Shown here: positions 16,922 to 24,279 of the stretch, in pieces
How the letters are laid out: every line of letters begins with the position of its first letter
How positions within the stretch are numbered: position 1 is the stretch's first letter
Source of the DNA: Candidatus Sabulitectum sp.
GTDB taxonomy: Bacteria > Fermentibacterota > Fermentibacteria > Fermentibacterales > JCC-6
DNA length: 48,456 nucleotides
Direction: 5' to 3'
NCBI GenBank assembly: GCA_023145375.1
Contig: JAGLDY010000023.1
Coordinates: forward strand, 1 to 48,456
Notes under the pieces: generated by a model
Database searches by the model: none
The model's input: only the letters and a program-made list of their open reading frames with translations
What the model was told of the DNA's origin: nothing
Made by a program: the position numbers and the translations under genes

Positions 16922-17299
16922 AAGTCCCTCTCTTTTAGAACCAGCAGGAATATCCTACTAATTAGATACGAAATAGTAGTATCCCAAACACATAAGAGTA
17001 CCTACTCTCGTGTAAAAGGTATGTCAACAGGGCAGGAAATGTTTGTAGAAACTGTGTATCCTCTTGCGTTTCTGATAAAAGAGAGCATATGCCATCCTCC
17101 GGTTCTACTGTAAGTGTTCACCGGACTCAATACCCTCAGGTAAGTTGTGAGCGACTTCACTTTCTTTGGGTTCGTTTTAGAGGAACTTGGCTGCAAGAAA
17201 TAGAAACACTGCAGGTCTGATGCGTTTTGGCTGAAATTTGATTTTTTATTATATCTGACCATCGTAGAACATACCTGCAGACAGAAAGATAGGGGAGTT
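16922..17299. other. Divergent intergenic region (378 bp) with candidate promoter and inverted repeat
   Basis: Between the split secreted-protein gene and tldD. CTACTA at 16955-16960 and TAGTAG at 16974-16979 form an inverted repeat with a 13-base spacer, close to the minus-strand start, so it may be an operator. TTGGCT at 17227-17232, 17 bases, TATATC at 17250-17255 is a plausible tldD promoter. A minus-strand open frame at 17002-17262 has no ribosome site and no recognisable similarity; I do not call it a gene. Confidence 0.4.
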
Positions 17300-18661
17300 A
17301 TGCTTGAGAAACTGAAAAATATGATCTCCGGAGCAGACGCTGATTACCTTGACATTCGTTATGAAGTAAAGAAGACGACTACTATTTCCATGGCTGGATC
17401 TGAGTTAAAGAAAGCCGGGTCCAACAGCACAGACGGCTATGTGGTGAGGGCTCTTAAAGATGGAGGTTTTTCCTCTGTTACAGTTACCAGAGAAGATGAT
17501 GTTCCGGAAGCAATCATGCTGGCGGTTCAGGGGGCTTCTGCCATGGCCGGCGGGGGGAAGAATGTTTCCCTTGAAGATGTTGAACCTGTCCAGGACTATG
17601 TGGAGCCTGATCTAAAAGGTGATCCGGCTCAGGTACCTCTGAAAGAGAAAATAGTACTGTTGAAGAAGTACAATGACATAATGCTCAGTCAGCCTGACAT
17701 AGCAAATACCAACATGGCATACAGCGAAGTGGACAGAGAAAAGTTTTTTGTGTCCAGCCAGGGTACAGCTGTCCGTGAGCGTGTTTGTACTGTAAGCATC
17801 GGCGGTGAAGTTGTTGCCAGGAGAGGTGAGATCACTCAGAATATCCGTGCAGCAGTGGGAGGAGCCAATGGAATGGCTGCTCTTATGGGCAGAGATGATG
17901 TGTTCCTTAAAAGAGCGAAGATTGCCAGGGAACTGCTGGATGCCGATCCGGTTAAGGGCGGAACCTACGATGTGGTTATAAACCCCAGTCTTACAGGAGT
18001 TTTCATCCATGAGGCATTCGGCCACTTCAGCGAAGCTGATATAATTGAGGACAATCCTCCTCTCAGGAAGAAGATGGCCATGGGAAGCAAGATCGGAAGT
18101 GATGTCGTTACCATCATTGCTGACACTCTTATTCCAAACCAGGTCGGTTTTTACAAGTACGATGACGAGGGTGTTCCCGTTAAGACCATTCCCCTGATGG
18201 TTAACGGTGTTCTCAAGGGAAGACTTCATTCCAGGAGAACCGCAGCCGAATTCGGTGAACCGGTTACCGGTCACTGTGTAGCTCAAGATCACGGGTATGA
18301 GCCAATAGTAAGAATGGGGACGATCTATCTTGAAAAAGGGAAGATGCCCCTGAAGGAGCTTCTGAAACAGATGGGTGACGGCCTTTACCTGTGCGATGGC
18401 AAGGGTGGCCAGACATCCGGAGAAAACTTCACATTCGGCGCTCAGTATGGTTATCTGGTGAAGGACGGTGAAATTCAGGGTATGGTCAGAGACATCAACA
18501 TCATGGGTAATCTCTTTACAACAATGAAGAACATTGAAGCCATGGATGATACAATGAAGCTCAGCGAGCGAGGTGGATGCGGTAAGGGTCAAATGAACAT
18601 AAAGAGTGGCTATGGAGGGCCGAGTGTTTTGATCCGATCCATGGTTGTGGGAGGTGTATAA
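17300..18661 (+). CDS. tldD: Metalloprotease subunit TldD
   Basis: 453 residues; ATG after AGGGGAGTT. The H-E-A-F-G-H motif (H237-E238…H241), the HExxxH zinc site of TldD, is present, followed by S-E-A-D-I-I-E-D-N-P-P-L. TldD pairs with TldE to form a barrel-like dimer that digests unfolded peptides; in E. coli the pair matures microcin B17 and degrades CcdA. Here it is followed at once by tldE, sharing one base (TAATG), so the two are translationally coupled. The substrate in this organism is unknown. Confidence 0.95.
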   Translation: MLEKLKNMISGADADYLDIRYEVKKTTTISMAGSELKKAGSNSTDGYVVRALKDGGFSSVTVTREDDVPEAIMLAVQGASAMAGGGKNVSLEDVEPVQDYVEPDLKGDPAQVPLKEKIVLLKKYNDIMLSQPDIANTNMAYSEVDREKFFVSSQGTAVRERVCTVSIGGEVVARRGEITQNIRAAVGGANGMAALMGRDDVFLKRAKIARELLDADPVKGGTYDVVINPSLTGVFIHEAFGHFSEADIIEDNPPLRKKMAMGSKIGSDVVTIIADTLIPNQVGFYKYDDEGVPVKTIPLMVNGVLKGRLHSRRTAAEFGEPVTGHCVAQDHGYEPIVRMGTIYLEKGKMPLKELLKQMGDGLYLCDGKGGQTSGENFTFGAQYGYLVKDGEIQGMVRDINIMGNLFTTMKNIEAMDDTMKLSERGGCGKGQMNIKSGYGGPSVLIRSMVVGGV

Positions 18662-19968
18662 TGGAAAAACTTCTTAAAATAGCGGCTTCAAAGGGATGCA
18701 GAGCAGAGGTATTCAGCACCAGAGAAAAGTCTCTGAGTATGAGCAAGGTGAATGGTGCGGTAAGCGATGTTTCCGCTTCCATAGAGTCCGGTGTATCTCT
18801 CAGGATCCTGAAAGACGGAAAACTTGGTTTTGCTTACACCAAGAACCTTATAGACCGGGAAGAGCTTGTTGCGAACGCGCTGGCGTCTCTGGAGGCAGGC
18901 GTTGAAGCCCTTTACGATTTCCCGGACACCGGTTCAGTGTCGTTCTTTGAAGATTTTGATGAATCAGTAGAGACCTTGAGCTTTCCTGAATTAAGAAAGA
19001 ATATTGACAGGATCGAGAATCTATACGGTGAGATGAAGGAGGGTATTCTTCAGGCTGCTGCAGGTTGCGGAACAACAGAGATCAGAATTATCAATACCTC
19101 AGGTGCTGATCTTCTTCAGAAAGAATCATCTGTATACAGTACGGGTTTAATGATCTATCCGGGGACCAGTTCCGGCTTGCGAAATGTCTTTGCAGGAAAG
19201 TCAACCTGTGAAATATTCGAACCGGATGTAAAAAGAACAGTGGATAATTTCTACAATTCACTACCGGAAGTTGAAATAGGCGATAGCAGAATGAAGGTGC
19301 TCTTTCCTCCTGATGTGATGTATGCTCTCACATGGAGGCTTGGTGTAGCGTCATCGGCAAAGGCATTCTACGAGAAGGTCTCACCTCTTCTCAACAAGAT
19401 AGACACCCAGGTTATCTCACCACTTATCTCGTTTATAAGCGATCCTTCCGTGGGCTCCATGGGCAGAAGGGTCTTCGATGATGAAGGAGTGAAAACCGGC
19501 AGAGTACCTGTGTTCGAGAATGGTCTGTTCAAGAAGGTCTACAACAATCTTGACTATGCCTCTAAAATGAACACAGCCCCTGTGGGGACAGGATTCCGTG
19601 GGGGAATGTGGGGAGGGGACAAAGTATCACTAAGTCCTGCCCCAAGTCTTTCGCATGCAACATTCTCCCCTGGAAGCAAGTCATTCCAGGAAATGCTGGA
19701 AATGATGGATCGCGGTGTGATCGTTTATGGTGCCCTGGGTGCCCACTCCGGTAACATTCTTAACGGTGATCTTTCAATTGGATTGAACCCGGGATTGTAT
19801 GTTGAGAACGGGAAAGTAGTGGGCAGGGTTAAAGATGCCATGATGGCTGGAAATATCTACGAGATGCTTTCAAAAGCAATTGCAGTGGAAAAGATTCCTC
19901 ATTACACCGGAAGCATGTTTGACAACCCTTCAATACTCCTTGAAGATATCAGTGTGGTTGGTTCTTAG
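18661..19968 (+). CDS. pmbA: Metalloprotease partner subunit TldE/PmbA
   Basis: 435 residues. It is homologous in layout to TldD but lacks HExxxH, as expected for the non-zinc subunit. Conserved features include the G-A-V-S-D-V-S-A-S segment near 33-41, R-V-F-D-D-E-G-V-K-T-G near 275-285 and a C-terminal G-x-L-G-A-H-S-G-N-I-L-N-G-D-L-S-I-G. The start overlaps the tldD stop by one base. A terminator-like hairpin follows. Confidence 0.93.
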   Translation: MEKLLKIAASKGCRAEVFSTREKSLSMSKVNGAVSDVSASIESGVSLRILKDGKLGFAYTKNLIDREELVANALASLEAGVEALYDFPDTGSVSFFEDFDESVETLSFPELRKNIDRIENLYGEMKEGILQAAAGCGTTEIRIINTSGADLLQKESSVYSTGLMIYPGTSSGLRNVFAGKSTCEIFEPDVKRTVDNFYNSLPEVEIGDSRMKVLFPPDVMYALTWRLGVASSAKAFYEKVSPLLNKIDTQVISPLISFISDPSVGSMGRRVFDDEGVKTGRVPVFENGLFKKVYNNLDYASKMNTAPVGTGFRGGMWGGDKVSLSPAPSLSHATFSPGSKSFQEMLEMMDRGVIVYGALGAHSGNILNGDLSIGLNPGLYVENGKVVGRVKDAMMAGNIYEMLSKAIAVEKIPHYTGSMFDNPSILLEDISVVGS

Positions 19969-19992
19969 AAGCTGATTACATAACTGAATACC

Positions 19993-20026
19993 AGGGCGTC
20001 AGAATGGTGTGTCATTCTGGCGCCCT
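19993..20026 (+). terminator. Terminator-like hairpin after tldE
   Basis: A 14-base stem (AGGGCGTCAGAATG with CATTCTGGCGCCCT, one T-G pair) around a GTGTGT loop, 25 bases after the tldE stop. The following T stretch is poor, so efficiency is uncertain. Confidence 0.65.
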
Positions 20027-20073
20027 TCCTCTTGCCAGAAGATAATTCTATGAATTTATTTAGTTGTGTATTT

Positions 20074-20093
20074 GCTGTAACATAAGTTACAGC
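20074..20093 (+). promoter_or_regulatory. Palindrome upstream of the sigma-54 promoter (candidate activator site)
   Basis: GCTGTAAC-ATAA-GTTACAGC, a perfect 8-base inverted repeat with a 4-base centre. It lies about 29 bases upstream of the -24 element. Its form and place fit a dimeric regulator or enhancer-binding protein. Confidence 0.55.
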
Positions 20094-20121
20094 AGTGCGA
20101 TAATTTGCCTTCTTTCTTTTG

Positions 20122-20137
20122 TGGCAAGATCCTTGCA
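20122..20137 (+). promoter_or_regulatory. Sigma-54 (RpoN) promoter of hsp20
   Basis: TGGCAAGATCCTTGCA matches TGGCAc-N5-TTGCa. GG and GC are separated by exactly 10 bases, the spacing required for -24/-12 promoters. The hsp20 ATG lies 54 bases downstream with a GGAGAAG ribosome site. Confidence 0.75.
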
Positions 20138-20191
20138 TAGAGATAGTGCAGGTAACAGGCCCCGTAAAGGGGCAGGAAAGGAGAAGTTAAA

Positions 20192-20617
20192 ATGATATAC
20201 AGAAAGAAGATGGTACCTTACGATATGGCCAGATCAATGGGAAGACTTGTTGATGGACTCTGGCCTGATGATGTAGAGGATACAAATGCTCAGTGGGTAC
20301 CGGCAGTAGACATCTGCGAAAAAGGCGATGCAATCCGATTCAAGGTAGAACTTCCCGGTATTCCCAGGGAGGATATCGACATCGAGGTCTCAAATGGTGT
20401 TCTTACCATTCGAGGTGAGAAGAAGATTGAAGAAGAACAGAAGGGTGACACCTGGCACAGAAGAGAGTTCAGATACGGTTCTTTTGTGCGCAGTTTTACT
20501 CTACCTTCGGAAATGAAAGCTGACGAAGCTGAAGCATCATTCAATGAAGGTGTTCTAACCATTACTATCCCCAAAGAAGAGAAGGCTCTTCACAGGAAGA
20601 TAGAGATCAAGAGCTGA
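20192..20617 (+). CDS. Hsp20-family small heat-shock protein
   Basis: 141 residues. The alpha-crystallin domain runs from about 35 to 130: V-P-A-V-D-I-C-E, V-E-L-P-G-I-x-R-E-D-I-D-I-E-V, L-T-I-R-G-E-K, R-x-Y-G-S-F-V-R-S-F-T-L-P, and the A-S-F-N-E-G-V-L-T-I-T-I-P-K signature. It holds unfolding proteins as an ATP-independent chaperone. The C-terminal I-E-I fits the I-x-I anchoring motif. It is a single-gene unit with its own terminator. The sigma-54 promoter suggests control by an enhancer-binding protein rather than a heat-shock sigma factor. Confidence 0.95.
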   Translation: MIYRKKMVPYDMARSMGRLVDGLWPDDVEDTNAQWVPAVDICEKGDAIRFKVELPGIPREDIDIEVSNGVLTIRGEKKIEEEQKGDTWHRREFRYGSFVRSFTLPSEMKADEAEASFNEGVLTITIPKEEKALHRKIEIKS

Positions 20618-20636
20618 CAGGTCCGATCATTGAGAT

Positions 20637-20666
20637 AGGGGGTGTGACAAAAGTCATGCCCCTTTT
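20637..20666 (+). terminator. Terminator after hsp20
   Basis: AGGGGGTGTGAC and GTCATGCCCCTT pair over 12 positions (with G-T pairs) around AAAA, followed by TTTT at 20663-20666. Confidence 0.75.
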
Positions 20667-20710
20667 AATATATTGACGGCATTGGTCAACTCTGGATTGG
20701 AGGAAACATC

Positions 20711-21277
20711 ATGGATATTGTTAAGCTTATAGAAGAGACTCGGAGCTACAGAAGGTTCCAGGAGAAGAGAGAGATCCCTGCAGAACTGCTTAGAGAAATG
20801 ATCAGTAACGCAGGTATGGCCCCGTGTGCGTCAAATCTGCAAAGACTTCGATTCAGCATAATCACTAAGGAAAAAGAGAGAATGGTTCTGTTCTCAGGGA
20901 TTGGCTGGGCTGGTTACCTTACAGATTGGCTGGGGCCTGAACCGGGGAAAAGACCCTCTGCATACATTGTTATCCATGCGCCTGCAGAGGAGGAATTCTT
21001 TACTGGCATTGATGTTGGAATTGCCGCATCATACATTGTTCTTTCGGCATCTGCATATGGTGTAGGCAGCTGTATGCTGCTCAATTACGATAAGGTTTCA
21101 GTTGGCTCAGTGGCGCCGGCAGAAGGGTACTCTACCAAGCTTGTTATTGCCCTGGGTTACCCGGGAGAGACCGTGCTGCTGGAAAAAGACAGCAAACAAA
21201 TACGATACTGGCGGGACGAAAAAGGTGTGCATCATGTGCCAAAACACTCGCTGGAATCACTCATTCTGAAAGGGTAA
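20711..21277 (+). CDS. Nitroreductase-family FMN oxidoreductase
   Basis: 188 residues; ATG after TTGGAGG. The N-terminus E-E-T-R-S-Y-R-R-F is the family start, which binds FMN phosphate. A-P-C-A-S-N-L-Q is the second FMN motif (usually APSaxNxQ), and a G-V-G-S-C-M-L helix is followed by V-I-A-L-G-Y-P-G near 150. It likely reduces nitro, quinone or ene substrates with NAD(P)H; the true substrate is unknown. Two bases separate it from the M24 peptidase gene, making an operon with it and tadA. Confidence 0.88.
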   Translation: MDIVKLIEETRSYRRFQEKREIPAELLREMISNAGMAPCASNLQRLRFSIITKEKERMVLFSGIGWAGYLTDWLGPEPGKRPSAYIVIHAPAEEEFFTGIDVGIAASYIVLSASAYGVGSCMLLNYDKVSVGSVAPAEGYSTKLVIALGYPGETVLLEKDSKQIRYWRDEKGVHHVPKHSLESLILKG

Positions 21278-21279
21278 CT

Positions 21280-22530
21280 ATGAACATGGCAGAAAAATAC
21301 TCTGAGCGACGGGCGAGGTTGACTGATACCATGGATGGCGATTACTGCATAGTGATAAAGGCTTCATCGTCCAAACCCACAAGCGCTGATGGAATGTACC
21401 ATTACACACCTTCCAGGAACCTGTTTTACCTTTCAGGAATTGATCAGGGGAATTCTACTCTGATCATGTGGAGGCTCAAGGGTCGTGAAGCGATGGAGTG
21501 CCTGTACATTTCACCTTACGATGAGGCTTATGCAAAGTGGTATGGAACAGTGCTTACAAAGGAGCAGGCCCAGGAGAGCAGTGGTATAGAAGACATCCGT
21601 TTCGCAGGCGGAGAGGACAAGTTTCTTGATAAACTGGTTTCCAGGGAGAGGCTTGAAAAGTTTTACTTTGACTGGCACAACTGCGGGATGAGTGGTGTCC
21701 CGGGGAAAAGGTTGCAGTATGTGAACAGGTTCAAGATGGTTTATCCCGGCCTGGCGGTTCAAAGTATCTCCAACAGAATATTCAGTCTTCGAATGATAAA
21801 GGATGAAGCAGAGATTGAAACCATGAAAGGGGCTATTGAGCTTACCAGAAAAGGTTTTGAGGCTGCCGTAAAGAAACTGGCACCGGGGATGAATGAAAGA
21901 GAGTTCGAGGCTGAACTTTTGTACGAATGGGCAAAGGAAGGGGAAAAACAACCTGCATTTTCCGCTATCGTTGCCGGTGGTAACAGAGCTACCTGTCTTC
22001 ACTACGTGGGCAACAACGCGGATCTTTCTGACGGGGAGTTGCTTCTGATTGATCACGGAGCCATGAAGGATCTCTACTGCGCAGACATTTCACGGACAAT
22101 CCCCGTGAATGGCAGGTACACGGCCAGACAGAGGGAACTTATGGAAATGGTTCTGGAGATCCAGGCGAAAGCCATGGAACTTCTCCGCCCGGGCAAGCTC
22201 CACAGGGAGTGGAACGACCAGGTACTGGAAGCCTACAAAGAGATAATGCTCCGACGGGGAGAGATCAAGGAACCGGAGGATATCACCAATTTCTACTATC
22301 ACGGTATAGGGCATCATCTGGGCCTTGATACTCATGATGAGAATGTTTCAGATATTCCCATTGCTCCGGGAATGGTCTTTACCATTGAACCGGGATTTTA
22401 CAGTGCTGAAGAGGGCATCGGAATACGAATTGAAGATGACGTTCTTGTGGGAGAAACAGAGAACACCGTCTTATCAGCAGGCTTTCCCAGAACTCCTGAT
22501 GAGATAGAAGTACTTATGGCAGGGAAGTGA
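21280..22530 (+). CDS. pepP: Xaa-Pro aminopeptidase (M24 family, PepP-like)
   Basis: 416 residues. An N-terminal domain with R-N-L-F-Y-L-S-G-I is followed by the pita-bread catalytic domain. Metal ligands are visible at D258 (L-I-D-H-G-A), D269 (A-D-I-S-R-T), H345 (H-G-I-G-H-H), E370 (T-I-E-P-G-F-Y) and E385 (I-R-I-E-D-D). It removes the first residue from peptides with proline second. An alternative start two codons in (Met3) cannot be excluded. Translationally close to its neighbours on both sides (2-base gap, then GTGA overlap). Confidence 0.93.
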   Translation: MNMAEKYSERRARLTDTMDGDYCIVIKASSSKPTSADGMYHYTPSRNLFYLSGIDQGNSTLIMWRLKGREAMECLYISPYDEAYAKWYGTVLTKEQAQESSGIEDIRFAGGEDKFLDKLVSRERLEKFYFDWHNCGMSGVPGKRLQYVNRFKMVYPGLAVQSISNRIFSLRMIKDEAEIETMKGAIELTRKGFEAAVKKLAPGMNEREFEAELLYEWAKEGEKQPAFSAIVAGGNRATCLHYVGNNADLSDGELLLIDHGAMKDLYCADISRTIPVNGRYTARQRELMEMVLEIQAKAMELLRPGKLHREWNDQVLEAYKEIMLRRGEIKEPEDITNFYYHGIGHHLGLDTHDENVSDIPIAPGMVFTIEPGFYSAEEGIGIRIEDDVLVGETENTVLSAGFPRTPDEIEVLMAGK

Positions 22531-23000
22531 ACTACTCAGAGAAGTACATGAGGCTGGCCCTGGAGGAGGCGGAGAAAGCCCTGTCCAGAGGCGAGGTACC
22601 TGTTGGAGCTTTGCTTGTTACCGGAGATGGACAGGTATTCAAGGATTCCAACAGAACAGCAGAGCTCCACCTTCCCCAATCCCATGCAGAGTGTCTGGTG
22701 ATCAATGCAGCTTGCGCTGCTCGGGGAGACTGGAGACTGGAGGATTGCACTCTTTACGCCACCCTTGAACCCTGTGTTATGTGCGCCGGACTTATTCTAG
22801 TTTCCCGGATCCCAAACGTTGTTTACGGTGCCTGGGACAAGAGATTTGGAGCATTTGGATCGGTAACCAATCTGCTTGAGATGAAGCATCTCAATCATTA
22901 CCCGGAGGTAAAAGGTGGAGTCCTTGCTGAAGAATCAGCAGTTTTGTTGAAGGGTTTTTTCAGGGAAAGACGCAGAAGGTCCGGTGAAACAGTAAGCTGA
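22527..23000 (+). CDS. tadA: tRNA-specific adenosine deaminase TadA
   Basis: 157 residues starting at GTG within GTGA, overlapping the M24 stop. Zinc and catalytic residues: H53-A-E55, and P-C-V-M-C with C83 and C86. The N-terminal M-R-L-A-L-x-E-A-x-K-A and E-V-P-V-G-A-L match TadA, which converts A34 to inosine in tRNA-Arg(ACG). That tRNA is encoded at 14813. A short GCTGAC/GTCAGC hairpin overlaps the stop codon. Guanine or cytosine deaminase paralogues are less likely. Confidence 0.9.
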   Translation: MNYSEKYMRLALEEAEKALSRGEVPVGALLVTGDGQVFKDSNRTAELHLPQSHAECLVINAACAARGDWRLEDCTLYATLEPCVMCAGLILVSRIPNVVYGAWDKRFGAFGSVTNLLEMKHLNHYPEVKGGVLAEESAVLLKGFFRERRRRSGETVS

Positions 23001-23159
23001 CCGGTTTTGTCAGCACTTTATGCCAGTTCTCTGAAACAAGGGCAGCAAGTTGTCCATATTTAAATATGTAGATTACAAAGTCGATGGGTTTTGAATACCT
23101 GGTTGCAGGGCAGTTGTGATCTCCAATCACCTGCCCGTTGACCCTCCAGAGTGTTCAGC

Positions 23160-23954
23160 TTATCTTGTCCGCTCACTTCTGATAGATGTCTGCCGTTCTG
23201 CGTGGTATATCTGTAAATTTCTTATGTTGACTGTGTTATCTGTGTCAATATCAGGATGTCTGTACATACCGACTTTCAGAAAATGCCTGAACCCGTTGTG
23301 CATGTTCGGCCCGGTGTAACAAACACGGTAATCCTGTTCATCGTTTATCCTGATCTTGATGTAGCCGTCTGTGCTTTGTGACCACCTTATCTCAAAGCTC
23401 AACTTCATCCACTGGCCTGGCTGAATTTCAATTAGATCTTCAAACGGAGGTTCCACATGCATATATCTGGGAGCGAAATAGAAACATCCGTTGTAAAACT
23501 TCAAGTGAATAGACATTGAAGGAGATCTGCCTGGAAAGTCTGCCCAGGTTTCGCCAAGTGTTAAATCCGGTTGATCGTGCCACTGACCCATATTCCACCA
23601 TCTGTTCTCAGGAGCATCGTGCTGAAATCCTCTAGGAATCATAACTTCCCACTGGTAAATAACTGTGTCGTGCTCCTCAAAAGGTATATCTACTGTAATC
23701 TCGGAGCGTACACCGTTGAATAGCAATTCCTGACCGCCAAACAAATGCAGAGAAATGTGGTCCTCATGAACCGTTACATTCCTCTGACCGGGGAGTTCTA
23801 CTATTGCATATGCCCTAACGGACGTATCGTTTATCAGCACCGTAAGAATCTCTTCTATGCCGGCTTGACTGATCGGATCATCCTCAGCAGACGCCGGGCA
23901 GGCAAGAATTATGAAAAGAACAGAAAACGCTGAAAAAGTGCCTAAGTATCTCAT
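23160..23954 (-). CDS. Secreted polysaccharide-lyase-like protein (heparin lyase I/PL20-type fold)
   Basis: 264 residues. The signal peptide is M-R-Y-L-G-T-F-S-A-F-S-V-L-F-I-I-L-A with cleavage likely after A-S-A. The mature part has N-M-G-Q-W-H-D-Q-P, L-x-F-Y-N-G-C-F-Y-F, G-Q-W-M-K-L-S-F-E-I-R-W-S, G-Y-I-K-I-R-I-N-D and V-G-M-Y-R-H. This is the beta-jelly-roll pattern of the pfam Polysacc_lyase group. The substrate would be a uronic-acid-containing polymer. Possibly carbohydrate-binding only, since I cannot verify catalytic residues. Monocistronic. Confidence 0.65.
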   Translation of the reverse strand: MRYLGTFSAFSVLFIILACPASAEDDPISQAGIEEILTVLINDTSVRAYAIVELPGQRNVTVHEDHISLHLFGGQELLFNGVRSEITVDIPFEEHDTVIYQWEVMIPRGFQHDAPENRWWNMGQWHDQPDLTLGETWADFPGRSPSMSIHLKFYNGCFYFAPRYMHVEPPFEDLIEIQPGQWMKLSFEIRWSQSTDGYIKIRINDEQDYRVCYTGPNMHNGFRHFLKVGMYRHPDIDTDNTVNIRNLQIYHAERQTSIRSERTR

Positions 23955-24067
23955 TCAACACCTGTCTGTGATAGTAGTGTACAAAGGCTTGAGAAATATT
24001 AGTGACAATGCATTTTACGTGTAACGATCAAGAAACGCCTAACCATTAAGGAAATAATGCATTGACC

Positions 24068-24220
24068 ATGAAAAATATTACACAAATGGAAGTTCTCCGC
24101 AAGAAGCTTGAGGAAACAGACACAGATGTACTTAGAATGTTGGGGTATCTGATTGAACTGCTTATGAATGCGGATGTTGATGCTGTCAGCTTCGGCAAGA
24201 GATCCATTTCTGACGAATGA
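24068..24220 (+). CDS. Small helical protein (50 residues)
   Basis: ATG 24068 to TGA 24218-24220. The sequence M-E-V-L-R-K-K-L-E-E-T-D-T-D-V-L-R-M-L-G resembles the first helix of AroQ chorismate mutase (LR..ID..D..LL..R) but is far too short for an enzyme. The ribosome site is weak (AAGGA 13 bases upstream, nearer a three-codon ATG-CAT-TGA at 24057). A strong hairpin follows 14 bases after the stop, supporting a real unit. Function unknown. Confidence 0.45.
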   Translation: MKNITQMEVLRKKLEETDTDVLRMLGYLIELLMNADVDAVSFGKRSISDE

Positions 24221-24234
24221 ACTGTAAATTGACA

Positions 24235-24259
24235 GGAGCCCGGCGGTTTGCCGGGCTCC
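24235..24259. terminator. Strong hairpin between convergent units
   Basis: GGAGCCCGGC and GCCGGGCTCC pair perfectly over 10 bases around GGTTT. It lies between the small gene ending at 24220 and the OmpA gene ending at 24280 on the other strand. There is no clear T run on either side. Confidence 0.65.
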
Positions 24260-24279
24260 ATCTCGCTTCTCTTTGTCAG

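Noticed and set aside
17002-17262. 86-codon minus-strand open frame between the split secreted-protein gene and tldD
   Set aside because: No ribosome site, unusual composition, no family resemblance, and it covers the likely tldD promoter.
17612-18592. 326-codon open frame antisense to tldD
   Set aside because: Shadow frame opposite a strongly identified gene.
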